Origin: Pseudobdellovibrio exovorus JSS
GTDB taxonomy: Bacteria; Bdellovibrionota; Bdellovibrionia; Bdellovibrionales; Bdellovibrionaceae
NCBI RefSeq assembly: GCF_000348725.1
Contig: NC_020813.1
Coordinates: forward strand, 806,001 to 870,000
Reading direction: 5' to 3'
Length of the DNA stretch: 64,000 nucleotides
Shown here: positions 8,282-17,118 of the stretch, piece after piece
How positions within the stretch are numbered: position 1 is the first letter of the stretch
Layout of the letters: the number at the start of each line of letters is the position of its first letter
Notes under the pieces: generated by a model
Told to the model about the DNA's origin: nothing
The model's input: the letters and a program-made list of their open reading frames with translations, nothing else
The model's database searches: none
Translations under genes and position numbers: made by a program

Positions 8282-9828
8282 TGAGTAAAAAAGGACGCTT
8301 GTTTTTTGCATTAGGACTTCTAAGCTTATTAGCACTTGTTGGTTTGTTCTTCGCGGTTGGTGTGTGGATGCCATTTATGTGGGTTATCATTGCAACGGCC
8401 GTTATTGCTTTTGCTGGTGGTTTTTATCAAGATCGTAAAACGATCAAAGAGTTCTTCACCATGAAAGCCACAAAGCATGGAATGAATATGGGTGTCATGG
8501 TTCTATTAGCCATTGTGTTCTTAAGTGCGATTAATTTTACTGGAGCAAGACACTACAAAGCTTTTGATTTTTCAAGTAACCAAATCAATTCTATTTCTGA
8601 ACAGTCTAAAAACATTTTAAATTCGTTAGATTCAGATTTACGCGTTTACTTCTTTTATAAAACTGGAGTCGAACGTTCTGAGGAAAATAAACGTCTTTTC
8701 CGCGAGCTAGTGAAGCACTATCAGGATGTAAACACCAAGGTAAAGTTGGATATAGTTGAAATCAACGAAAGGCCCTCATTGGCGCGTGAGTTTGAAGCGA
8801 CCAATGGTGCTGGGGAAGCTTTTCTGGACTATAAAGGTAGCCGGAATAAAATTGAAAACTACAGCGAACAAGACTTTACAAATGCCATCATCAAGGCGAC
8901 TAGAAAAAGTAAAAAGAATATTTACTTTTTAGAGGGCCATGGCGAGCGTAGTTTAGACGATGAAAAAAGCGAGTTGAGTTTGTCCGGCTTTCGACAGATG
9001 TTGGAAAAGAACTCTTACGAAGTTAAGAAGCTGAGTTTAACTAAGGAAACTAGAGTACCTAGCGATGCCCATGTGCTTGTGATTGCGGGTCCTCATCAGC
9101 AAATTTTAGCAGCGGAAGCAAAGGCCATTGAAGACTATTTAAAAAATGGCGGACATCTATTTTTGTTGTTAGATGAAAAAACACCGATGGGCCTTGGTGG
9201 ATTACTCAAGTCATTTGGATTAGAGCTAGAGCCACATTATGTCTATAACGTATTTAACTCGCCAATGGGGCAAGTTGTAAATGCGCAAGCGGCGACAGTG
9301 GCGGTGGACTATTCGACGTCAAATGACATCACGAAGTTATTCACGAGCAGTCAGATGACACTTTTTAGAAATCCACATTCTTTCAAATTAACGGAGCATG
9401 ACAGTGCGATTAATCAAGAAGTCATTGTTAAGACACCTCAGTCATCTGTGGCCTTAGCTGATGTTGACAGTACAGATTATACAGGCACTCCGAAGTCATT
9501 TAACTTAGGCGTTCATGTCCGAGGTAAACTTGGAGGATCTGCAAAAGAATTTTCAGCCGTAGTGTTTTCGGATGTGGATTTCTTAAGTAATATTTTGCTT
9601 TATCAAAACCTTAATCGTGACCTAGCTTTAAATACTATCGCTGCTTTGGCTCAAGAAACCGATTTGATTTCGATATCGGCAAAAGAGCCTCAGGCGACGA
9701 AGATGTTATTAAGTCCACCTGAATTCAATCAATTTTTTAAATTTACAGTGGTGGGGCTATTCTTGCCTTTGCCATTTGTATTTATGATTCTAAGTATCGT
9801 CCTTTGGTATAAACGGAGACACGCTTAA
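8281..9828 (+). CDS. GldG-like auxiliary component of ABC system
   Basis: This 515-aa protein has two N-terminal membrane helices (about residues 8-50 as a pair) and another near 75-92. A large periplasmic region follows with the ABC_transp_aux pattern (YFFYKTG, NIYFLEGHGERSL, LVIAGPHQ, GGHLFLLLDE), and a C-terminal helix (about 490-508) ends in a basic tail. I chose ATG 8281 with GGAGGG just upstream; the extra GTG at 8269 lies in that SD region. This matches GldG / 'DUF4350-like' partners of GldF. The next gene starts at its stop (TAATG). Confidence 0.83.
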   Translation: MSKKGRLFFALGLLSLLALVGLFFAVGVWMPFMWVIIATAVIAFAGGFYQDRKTIKEFFTMKATKHGMNMGVMVLLAIVFLSAINFTGARHYKAFDFSSNQINSISEQSKNILNSLDSDLRVYFFYKTGVERSEENKRLFRELVKHYQDVNTKVKLDIVEINERPSLAREFEATNGAGEAFLDYKGSRNKIENYSEQDFTNAIIKATRKSKKNIYFLEGHGERSLDDEKSELSLSGFRQMLEKNSYEVKKLSLTKETRVPSDAHVLVIAGPHQQILAAEAKAIEDYLKNGGHLFLLLDEKTPMGLGGLLKSFGLELEPHYVYNVFNSPMGQVVNAQAATVAVDYSTSNDITKLFTSSQMTLFRNPHSFKLTEHDSAINQEVIVKTPQSSVALADVDSTDYTGTPKSFNLGVHVRGKLGGSAKEFSAVVFSDVDFLSNILLYQNLNRDLALNTIAALAQETDLISISAKEPQATKMLLSPPEFNQFFKFTVVGLFLPLPFVFMILSIVLWYKRRHA

Positions 9829-11231
9829 TGAAAATCAATCGCACGGCTCTTTTCGCCTTTCTGACTCTTGTGACAGTATCTATCGTATATCTTTTCGATT
9901 ACGATGCTGAAAAAAAACAGGAAGAAAAGGACACAGCAGTTGTTTTGGACTACGACATGGACCAGATCAACTATTTCCAAATAATTAAAGGCGAATCAAA
10001 ATTAGCTTTGCAAAAAAATGAACAGGGCTGGTCTTTATTAGAGCCTATTCAAGACATTGCTGATAATGATAATGTGGAAGATTTTTTGAAAAAAATGACC
10101 ACTGAAAAACAAATATCAGTCGTTAAGAATACTAAAGAAGATTTAACTGAAATTGAACTGAAAGAATTTGGCTTGGATAAGCCAGAAGCTGTTTTTGTTT
10201 TTAAAAATAATTTGGGAAATACTAGACGAATTTCAGTGGGCTCTGTACAGAATTACGAAGGTGATAGTTACTTAAGAATTGACTCGGAAAATCGCGTTTT
10301 ATTAGCGCGTTCTGTATGGACCAGCCAAGCGAAAAACGAAATGATTTTTTATCGGGATAAACGACTCTTTCGTGGCAACTTAGCTCATATCGATAACATC
10401 CGTATTAAATCTTTACGTGATGATTTCCAGATGCATAAAATCGACAATGTTTGGGCTGGCAAAGGGGAAATAGTTCCACTTGATCAGAACAAAGTGCGCG
10501 AGTTGCTAAGCAGTATCGTCGATGCAAAGATCGAGGCTTATTTATTTGAAGGGGAGCCATCTCATCGAGTTATTCAAGAAAAGGGTTTAGAAAAAGAACA
10601 GGGTATCTATTTAGAGCTCTCTTCTTCTGACACGAGCTGGGCGGCAGCTATCAATCTTCATGTACAGGATAAAACTTTATACGCTCTAACAGAACGACCA
10701 ACATTTCTTGTTCGTCTAGAAGTGGGAGCATGGGAAAAGTTTGGTAATCTTGAAATGGATGGCTTTAAAGATCGTACAACGGCATTAGCTTTCAATCGCA
10801 AAGAGGTGTCTAAGTTGTACTTTAAAGAAAATGGGGCTGAAAAAGAGATCTCCGTTGAAAATGGTAACTGGTCTTTAAAGAAAGGCGATACGTTTCAGCT
10901 ATTAGATCAGCAATTAGTGAATAATACCATTGATCAGATCCACGAAATGAAAATCTCTGACTTTATTGAAGACGAAAGCGGTAAAACAAAGTTTTCTGGC
11001 AGTAATATTCTGATATTAAAATCTGCAGCAGATAAACTATTGTTACAATTAAACTGGGGACCGTCTTTCACGAAAACTAAAGATGGACAGAGTCAGGATT
11101 ATTACTACACGCGAACACATCAATCAGATGTGATTTTTGCCATGGAAAAGCCAATCATTGATTCACTTGCTTTGACAAAACTAGTTGAAGTTAGCGGAGA
11201 CAAGCAAAAGCAAGGTGCACATGTTGAATAG
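9828..11231 (+). CDS. DUF4340 domain protein of the GldFG-type operon
   Basis: This 467-aa protein has one N-terminal membrane anchor (about residues 7-23). A repeated periplasmic beta-rich unit follows: 'W.L..P....AD...V..FL..' appears near residues 65-85, and similar motifs recur around 205-225 and 340-370. That pattern is typical of DUF4340, a family regularly encoded after GldG-like proteins. The molecular role is unknown; it probably works with the three upstream products at the envelope. The end overlaps the next gene's start region by 11 bp (GHMP kinase ATG at 11221). Confidence 0.8.
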   Translation: MKINRTALFAFLTLVTVSIVYLFDYDAEKKQEEKDTAVVLDYDMDQINYFQIIKGESKLALQKNEQGWSLLEPIQDIADNDNVEDFLKKMTTEKQISVVKNTKEDLTEIELKEFGLDKPEAVFVFKNNLGNTRRISVGSVQNYEGDSYLRIDSENRVLLARSVWTSQAKNEMIFYRDKRLFRGNLAHIDNIRIKSLRDDFQMHKIDNVWAGKGEIVPLDQNKVRELLSSIVDAKIEAYLFEGEPSHRVIQEKGLEKEQGIYLELSSSDTSWAAAINLHVQDKTLYALTERPTFLVRLEVGAWEKFGNLEMDGFKDRTTALAFNRKEVSKLYFKENGAEKEISVENGNWSLKKGDTFQLLDQQLVNNTIDQIHEMKISDFIEDESGKTKFSGSNILILKSAADKLLLQLNWGPSFTKTKDGQSQDYYYTRTHQSDVIFAMEKPIIDSLALTKLVEVSGDKQKQGAHVE

Positions 11232-12237
11232 TGTTAAATTTAAGTCTCCTACACGTGTAGATCTATCTGGCGGTACGCTGGATATGTGGCCATTGTTTAA
11301 TTTTACTAATAATGCTGTCACCATTAATTTAGCGATTGATATTTGGACGACATGTGAAGTCCACGCTCGTACGGACTCTCAGTTGAAGATTAAGTCATTG
11401 GATTTGAATAAAGAGTGGACGTTTGCAGATGCACAGAGCTTTTTTGAATCCACAGATTCAAATATCAAACTCTATCAAGCGATCTTGTCCGCATTTCGCC
11501 ACGAGATTTTGAATTTAAAGACAGGGTTTGAGTTGCAAACTCAGTCTCAAAGTCCGATTGGTGGCGGGCTTGGTGGTAGCAGCAGTTTAACGATTTCTAT
11601 GCTAAAGGCACTAGGTGCCTTTTTGCAGTTACCGAAACTGGAAGTGAATGAAATCGTTCATTTAGCTCATAACTTGGAAGCGAAGTTATTAAGAACGCCA
11701 ACAGGAACACAGGATTATTATCCTGCGGTAACGGGTGGGTTGAGTTTTATTGACTACAATGAAAAAGAAATTTCACAGGAAGTTTTGTCCTTAGATGGAA
11801 CACCTTTTGCTGAAAACTTTTTATTGGTTTATACGGGGCGCTCGCATCACAGTGGTTTAAATAATTTTGAAGTGTTGAAATCAGCGGTAGAGGGTGATGC
11901 TGTTGTCTTAGAGGCGCTGAACGAGATCAAGAGTATCTCGGAAGAGTTGCGTGAGGTTATACGCGCTCAGCGCTGGGCTGAAATTCCAGCTCTTTTTAAA
12001 AGGGAATATAATGCTCGTATTCGCCTAACTCCTGCTTTTAGCAGTCCAGAAATCGAGAAATTATCTGAGATTTGCTTAGCGGCGGGAGCACAGGCTGTTA
12101 AAATATGTGGAGCAGGGGGCGGAGGCTGTGTCCTTGTATGGGTGTCTCCTGATTTTAGAGAAAAGGTCGTGTCGGCATGTCAAAAAGAAAAGTTTCAGTG
12201 CCTGAACGCAAAACCGATCAATCCTCTGACCGAGTAG
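11221..12237 (+). CDS. GHMP kinase family protein, substrate unknown
   Basis: This 338-aa protein has the three GHMP motifs: motif 1 RVDLSGGTLD (about residue 9), the ATP loop PIGGGLGGSSSL (about 115) and motif 3 KICGAGGGGCVLVW (about 305). I chose ATG 11221 with AAGGTG upstream; an in-frame start at 11185 would add 12 residues inside the previous gene. The GG-TL-D form of motif 1 is nearer to heptose-7-phosphate and related sugar kinases than to galactokinase, but the substrate cannot be fixed by eye. It overlaps the DUF429 gene by 61 bp. Confidence 0.78.
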   Translation: MLNSVKFKSPTRVDLSGGTLDMWPLFNFTNNAVTINLAIDIWTTCEVHARTDSQLKIKSLDLNKEWTFADAQSFFESTDSNIKLYQAILSAFRHEILNLKTGFELQTQSQSPIGGGLGGSSSLTISMLKALGAFLQLPKLEVNEIVHLAHNLEAKLLRTPTGTQDYYPAVTGGLSFIDYNEKEISQEVLSLDGTPFAENFLLVYTGRSHHSGLNNFEVLKSAVEGDAVVLEALNEIKSISEELREVIRAQRWAEIPALFKREYNARIRLTPAFSSPEIEKLSEICLAAGAQAVKICGAGGGGCVLVWVSPDFREKVVSACQKEKFQCLNAKPINPLTE

Positions 12238-13070
12238 AGAGCAAACAAGTCTTACGGTTTATAGGTATTTCGTTGGCGGGGGGCAAGTCTGACAAAGCTT
12301 GTATCGCTGTCTTAGAATATTATCCTGAAAACAAAAAAGTATTCCTTTCACGCTTGTTTGAAAAAATTAAATCAGAAGAAAAGATTTCTGGTGATTTAAA
12401 AATTCATGAGCTCATTGAACAAAATCACGAAAGCACACCCTATGTGGCTTTTGATACAGCATGGAATCTTCCTAGCTGTTTAACCTGTAAATTGAAGTGC
12501 CCCGGCTATGAAAACTGTCACGAGCCCCATATTGAATGGATGTGGCGGCATTGGCAGGACAAGCAAAAGAAGAAGCGTCCTAAAAAATTATTTACACCCT
12601 ATACGCAAAGATGCATCGAGATGTATCTGCAGACAGAGTTAGAAGAGTCTTTTAACTTACATCATGCTATGGGAGCTAACTCAGCTCCACTTTTAGCCCG
12701 TGCGAGCTTTATTCGTAGACGACTGACTTCAAACTTTATCGAGGTTTATCCTAAGCTGACACTTTGGCGTCTTGGTAAATCACTGAATATGATGAAGTCT
12801 CAGCTAAGAGGTCACAAAGCGGCATTCGGTGGAGATGCGGCCAGATCGCAGTTCCTCACGGCTCTTAATGAGCACAATATCGCGTTTGTCTATCATCAGG
12901 ATATGAAGTTGATGGTCGAAAACGGGCATGCCTTTGATGCTTTTCTGTGTGGTTTTACCGCTTATCTGAAATACAAGAAGTTGACTGAAGATCGCCCTAA
13001 AGGATTCCCTAAAGTAGAGGACTGGATTGAGTTTCCTAAGCAAGATTTAAAAATCAAAGATTTTTTCTAG
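12177..13070 (+). CDS. DUF429 family protein (predicted RNase H-fold nuclease)
   Basis: This 297-aa protein has an N-terminal strand with GISLAGGKSDKACIAVLE, the acidic FDTAWNLP segment (about residues 95-102), a cysteine cluster C-x2-C-x3-C-x5-C (about 104-117), and a conserved IEVYPKLTLWRLGK block (about 185) before HKAAFGGDAARSQFL. These are the landmarks of the DUF429 family, thought to adopt an RNase H-like fold. The four cysteines may bind zinc, which is my inference. The start at ATG 12177 lies 61 bp inside the GHMP kinase, with AAAGG about 10 nt upstream. No activity can be assigned. Confidence 0.68.
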   Translation: MSKRKVSVPERKTDQSSDRVESKQVLRFIGISLAGGKSDKACIAVLEYYPENKKVFLSRLFEKIKSEEKISGDLKIHELIEQNHESTPYVAFDTAWNLPSCLTCKLKCPGYENCHEPHIEWMWRHWQDKQKKKRPKKLFTPYTQRCIEMYLQTELEESFNLHHAMGANSAPLLARASFIRRRLTSNFIEVYPKLTLWRLGKSLNMMKSQLRGHKAAFGGDAARSQFLTALNEHNIAFVYHQDMKLMVENGHAFDAFLCGFTAYLKYKKLTEDRPKGFPKVEDWIEFPKQDLKIKDFF

Positions 13071-13144
13071 CAATAAGCAGACACCATGTTTGAAAATCTT
13101 GGCAATTATGTAATAATCAGAACAGGTTCAAAGAAGGTGTGGGA

Positions 13145-14221
13145 ATGACTCATTGGAAACAGCGTTCAACGACAAATTTAGACGTCGTTTACTTTGAATA
13201 TCAAACTAAAGCTCAAATTGATAGTATCGATGTGATCTATGTATGGGATCTGGATAAGACCTATCTTGATACATCCATAGATTCGTTATCAGGTTTATTA
13301 AGCACAGTATTTGAAAAAGCATTCGCTAAAAAAAATGTCCCAGGCACTCCTGACATTATTCGAAGTTTGTCCCGTTATCGTAAGAAACATTTCAACGAAG
13401 AGTTTTTCCCTTTGTTTTTTGTGTCGGCGTCGCCTCCACAAATGGAATCAAAAGTTTATGAAAAGTTCGGACTCGATGAAATTCAACCGATCGGGATGTT
13501 TTACAAAGACAATTTACGCAATCTCGTTCCCAAAAAACTTTTGTTCTTAAAAAAACAAATCGGTTACAAGGTTCAGTCTCTTTTACAGCTCAGAACACGT
13601 CTTTCTAAAAATGTGAAGATGATTTGTTTTGGTGATGATTCCGAGTCGGATGCGACCATCTATAATTTGTTTTCAGATATCTGTGCTCGTCGTCATACAG
13701 AAACACAGCTGACGAATTTACTAGAAGACTTAGGTGTGAGCTACTCTCAAATTGATGAGATCTTGCGACTTCAGACCCTGATTCCCATTCAGGACCCAGT
13801 AGAAAAAATTTATATCAACTTAGCCACGGATACTGATCCTGAGTATTATTTGAAGTATGGCCGCCGGACTTTGCCGACATACAACTCATTTCAGGTGGCA
13901 CTTGATTTAGTGCAAGATCAACGATTGTCTTTGGAAGAGCTAGGCTTTATTGCGGGAGGACTTATTGAAAAGTATAAGTTCACTCCAGAACAATTAGTTT
14001 CAACATTTGAAGAGTTGATTCGTCGTCGTGTTTTGGGGCTATCCAGCTTTGAAATGATCAAAAATTATTTCATTGAAAAGGGATTTATCTCGCTATCGTG
14101 GATGCCGAAAAGCGAGCCTTTAAAAGAAAAAAGTGTCGATAATGGTTCTGTCTATGAGTTACACGGAATTTTCGAACCATGGATTCCACGTCATATAGAT
14201 TATCTTAAAGACTATCGTTAA
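13145..14221 (+). CDS. HAD-superfamily protein with APP1-like phosphatase signature
   Basis: This 358-aa protein has a DLDKTYLDT loop (HAD motif I, DxDxT; about residue 36), FVSASPPQ (motif II; Ser in 'SASP' as in APP1 phosphatidate phosphatases) and FGDDSESDATIY (motif IV; about 160). This arrangement matches the APP1/DUF2183 catalytic domain, which in yeast dephosphorylates phosphatidic acid. The C-terminal 150 residues are helical and unrecognised. I chose ATG 13145, 7 nt after AAGAAGG. It may act on a lipid or sugar phosphate; the link to the GHMP kinase upstream is positional only. Confidence 0.68.
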   Translation: MTHWKQRSTTNLDVVYFEYQTKAQIDSIDVIYVWDLDKTYLDTSIDSLSGLLSTVFEKAFAKKNVPGTPDIIRSLSRYRKKHFNEEFFPLFFVSASPPQMESKVYEKFGLDEIQPIGMFYKDNLRNLVPKKLLFLKKQIGYKVQSLLQLRTRLSKNVKMICFGDDSESDATIYNLFSDICARRHTETQLTNLLEDLGVSYSQIDEILRLQTLIPIQDPVEKIYINLATDTDPEYYLKYGRRTLPTYNSFQVALDLVQDQRLSLEELGFIAGGLIEKYKFTPEQLVSTFEELIRRRVLGLSSFEMIKNYFIEKGFISLSWMPKSEPLKEKSVDNGSVYELHGIFEPWIPRHIDYLKDYR

Positions 14222-14257
14222 TAATTAAATTTATCGTTAACGAGTCATCTACTGAAT

Positions 14258-15037
14258 TTATTCGAATCTCAGAGGGAAGACAGTGGCGATAGGTGGACCG
14301 CTGAAGGATCTAAACTGCGTGCGGGCGACGACTTCCACTAGACAAGATTTAAAACTGGCATCGTTGATATCCGTTTTTGAAATTTCGATTTTATTCGTAT
14401 TTCCACTTTTTTCGATGGTAAATGAAAGCAGAACTTGACCTGTAGCTTGTGGGTTTCGCTGTATTAATTGCCCGAAACATTTAAAGAAGTCAGTTTTCTT
14501 AGCACTTAAAATAGATTCAATTTCAATCTGTGAAATCTGCTCTTCAGTATCTGTTGTGGAATTCTTTTTGCCAGCGATAGGATGCGTATTTTTATCAACA
14601 AGGGCATAGTCGGCAGCACTGAAAAGCTGGCCGTCTTTTCGAATCCAGAAGTTTGAACCCTGTCCCAGTTTTTCAATTAAAACATCACCTGCTTTAACAA
14701 GAGCTACGGCTTGGGATTCGTTGATTTGATCAAGTAAAACTTCTGAATTAGGTGTGACTCTTAATTGTCCACCATTCTGAAATTGCAAAAGGACTTCGGC
14801 GTCATCAGCAGTACGGAAGCTGTCTTTGGGACCTAATGTGGTTTTATTTTTAAGCTCATACTCAGCGGCAGAGTCTGCAGGAAAAAGAGTAGCAGAGCCT
14901 GTTTTTTCGATGACTTGAGCTAAAGATACTTTGTTGAAACTAAAATTAAATTTATTTTGAGGCAGAACAACTGACACAAGTATGAGGGCTATACCACAAA
15001 CGATCAGTCCTATAACAAGCCAGTTGTTCTGTTTCAT
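14258..15037 (-). CDS. AgmX/PglI-type TonB-like C-terminal protein with FecR-like domain
   Basis: This 259-aa protein has an N-terminal membrane helix (about residues 6-25). A FecR-like segment follows, with FRTADDAEVLLQF and LRVTPNSEVLLDQ (about 75-110). The C-terminal domain (about 185-259) has GQVLLSFTIEKSGNTNKIEI and ends in FPLRFE, as in the AgmX/PglI domain of predatory and gliding delta-type bacteria. That C-terminal fold resembles TonB. It lies just downstream of secG on the same strand (14-bp gap) and is probably co-transcribed. An envelope-spanning or force-coupling role is an inference. Confidence 0.72.
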   Translation of the reverse strand: MKQNNWLVIGLIVCGIALILVSVVLPQNKFNFSFNKVSLAQVIEKTGSATLFPADSAAEYELKNKTTLGPKDSFRTADDAEVLLQFQNGGQLRVTPNSEVLLDQINESQAVALVKAGDVLIEKLGQGSNFWIRKDGQLFSAADYALVDKNTHPIAGKKNSTTDTEEQISQIEIESILSAKKTDFFKCFGQLIQRNPQATGQVLLSFTIEKSGNTNKIEISKTDINDASFKSCLVEVVARTQFRSFSGPPIATVFPLRFE

Positions 15038-15051
15038 CGAAGAATAACAGA

Positions 15052-15387
15052 TTACTCAGTTGGAGCTGTTGCTGGAGGAGCTTCTACTTCAAGAGGTGCT
15101 GACGCATCAACAGGAGCGGCTGTTGAAGTAGAAGGAATAACGCCATCAACAACTGATTTTTCAGAGCGTGCTGACATGATTGAAAGTCCGATACAAGTTA
15201 CAGCGAAAACAGCAGCGATTACTTTTGTCATTGTTTGCGCAAAAGAAGTAGCACCTGTAGCACCCAACACAGAGTTAGATGTTGTTTGAGAGGTGAATAC
15301 GCCTCCGCCTTTAGAGTCTTGGATTAAAACTAAACCGATCAGACCTAAGCACGCAACGATGTGGATAATAGCCAAAAATGTAACCAT
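15052..15387 (-). CDS. secG: Protein translocase subunit SecG
   Basis: This 111-aa protein has two membrane helices (about residues 3-22 and 55-75) separated by the hallmark loop QDSKGGGVFTS...SVLGATGATSF. That is the SecG pattern: it assists SecYE/SecA preprotein export. The C-terminal tail is Ala/Pro-rich and acidic. In many bacteria secG follows tpiA; here it lies alone with the AgmX-like gene, about 5 kb from tpiA and on the opposite strand. Confidence 0.93.
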   Translation of the reverse strand: MVTFLAIIHIVACLGLIGLVLIQDSKGGGVFTSQTTSNSVLGATGATSFAQTMTKVIAAVFAVTCIGLSIMSARSEKSVVDGVIPSTSTAAPVDASAPLEVEAPPATAPTE

Positions 15388-15529
15388 GAACGCGTCTCCT
15401 TCGAAAATTTGTCAAAGAGGATAACCTATATCTGCTGTTTGACGGCGTCTAGTTTTAACCGCAAAACAGAGGTGATAACGCGCTGTTTAATGATGACAAA
15501 ATACCACCTTTACGAGATACCTTAGGGCT

Positions 15530-16165
15530 ATGTTTTTTCTGGCATTCGAAGGGCTTGATGGCTCAGGCAAATCGTCATTAATGGCGAGGCTTGAAGAGCA
15601 CTTAAGCACACAGCAAATCAGCTTCATTAAAACGCGCGAACCGGGTGGCACTCTGATCGGCGACCAGTTGCGGGAAATTATTCTTTCCAAAGGGAAAGAA
15701 GTTCCTTCTGCGCGAACTGAATTACTGTTGTACGAAGCCAGTCGTGCACAGCATGTGGATTTGATTATCAAGCCAGCCTTGGATCAGAAGAAGTGGGTTC
15801 TTTGTGATCGCTTCACAGCTAGTTCGATTGCCTTTCAGGCAGGAGGTCGTCAGATCTTAGACGAGCAGGTGATGTGGTTAAATCATTTTGCTACCGATGG
15901 GCTAAAACCAGATTTAAATATTCTATTGGACCTGACAGTTGAAGAGTCACATAAGCGACGACAAGGTCGTATTCAAGCTGGTGGCGATGCGGAAGATCGT
16001 ATGGAGTCTGAAGCTGATGAGTTCCATGAGCGTGTACGTTCTAGCTTTTTGAAACAGGCGGTATTGTGCCCTACAGAGTGGCTAGTCTTAGATGCCGCTC
16101 ATTCTCCGGAGCAACTATTTAAAACCTTAATCACTGAGTTACAGAGTCGAAAATGGCTAGAGTAA
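15530..16165 (+). CDS. tmk: Thymidylate kinase
   Basis: This 211-aa protein phosphorylates dTMP to dTDP. It has the P-loop FEGLDGSGKSSL at the N-terminus, the TREPGGT substrate motif (about residue 37) and the DR motif CDRFTASSIAFQAGGR (about 92-107). The lid region contains RRQGR. Length matches the family. It overlaps holB by 13 bp. tmk-holB-tatD is a common bacterial order and probably one operon here. Confidence 0.95.
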   Translation: MFFLAFEGLDGSGKSSLMARLEEHLSTQQISFIKTREPGGTLIGDQLREIILSKGKEVPSARTELLLYEASRAQHVDLIIKPALDQKKWVLCDRFTASSIAFQAGGRQILDEQVMWLNHFATDGLKPDLNILLDLTVEESHKRRQGRIQAGGDAEDRMESEADEFHERVRSSFLKQAVLCPTEWLVLDAAHSPEQLFKTLITELQSRKWLE

Positions 16166-17118
16166 TTGATTCTGTCGTTGGCCATCAAGACGAGATCAAT
16201 AAGCTGTTTCAGCTGAAACAAAAAGGTCGTTGGCCCCATGCCATTATGTTGGTGGGCCCTTCGGGAATTGGCAAAAAAAAGATAGCGCTGGGAATGGCGC
16301 AAGCCTTAGTTTGTGAAAGCTCAAGTGAAGGCTGCGGCCAATGTGGCTCTTGTTTGCGTATTGAAAAACTGCAATCAGAAAGTTTAATCGTCATTGAGCC
16401 TGACGCTGAGCTGGCTCGTCCTGTGATTAAAGTCGAAAAAATTCGTACGCTATTGGATTCATTGGCTTTGGCCAACTTAGCTTCAGCGCGAGTCGTGATT
16501 ATCGATCAAGCTCAATTAATGAATCCACAGGCGTCCAATGCTTTACTGAAAACTCTTGAAGAGCCGACAGACAATGTATTTTTTATTTTGTTGGCTCCAG
16601 ACGTGCACCAATTTTTACCGACGATCAGATCGCGTTCGCAGGTGATGCGTTTTCACGCCTTAAGTTACGAACAATTAAAACAAATCAAGCCACAGCAGCC
16701 GGATTGGGCTTATAGAGCTTGCCGTGGGCGTGTTGATTTGCTGACTTCGCTAGCCTCGCGTGAGGGCGCTGAAAAGCGCGACGAATCGCTTACATTCTTA
16801 GAGCAGTTTTTAACGGATGAAGAGTTTCTATTGGATAAGGGCTGGCGTGATATTGTTAAAGACAGAGCTTGGGCTATATTCTGTGTGAATTGCTGGATGC
16901 AGCTTATCCGTGATGCCATCGTGTTAAAAACTCAAGCTCAGAAGTTTATTTTGAATACGGATCAATCCGAAAGATTGAAACAATTTTTTTCGTTATCAGA
17001 TGCAAAGTTAAATTGGCTGGGCGAGCAGTTGGTACGTGTCGAAAAAGATATCAACTCTAATGCAGATACGGCATTAGCATTTGAAGATTTGTGGGTTAGA
17101 TATGCAAGAGTGGATTGA
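16153..17118 (+). CDS. holB: DNA polymerase III delta' subunit
   Basis: This 321-aa clamp-loader subunit has a P-loop-like GPSGIGKKK (about residue 35), the zinc Cys4 module with C-x8-C-x2-C-x2-C spacing (CESSSEGCGQCGSC, about 54-67) and the SRC-like motif as TIRSRSQVM (about 155). The segment NPQASNALLKTLEEP is diagnostic of the DnaX/HolB family. The start lies inside tmk and the end overlaps tatD by 17 bp. It works with tau/gamma and delta to load the beta clamp. Confidence 0.92.
   Translation: MARVIDSVVGHQDEINKLFQLKQKGRWPHAIMLVGPSGIGKKKIALGMAQALVCESSSEGCGQCGSCLRIEKLQSESLIVIEPDAELARPVIKVEKIRTLLDSLALANLASARVVIIDQAQLMNPQASNALLKTLEEPTDNVFFILLAPDVHQFLPTIRSRSQVMRFHALSYEQLKQIKPQQPDWAYRACRGRVDLLTSLASREGAEKRDESLTFLEQFLTDEEFLLDKGWRDIVKDRAWAIFCVNCWMQLIRDAIVLKTQAQKFILNTDQSERLKQFFSLSDAKLNWLGEQLVRVEKDINSNADTALAFEDLWVRYARVD

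Noticed and set aside
13071-13144. Possible small gene or RNA between DUF429 and the HAD protein
   Set aside because: No frame with start and SD and no stable hairpin; it most likely holds only the promoter of the HAD gene.
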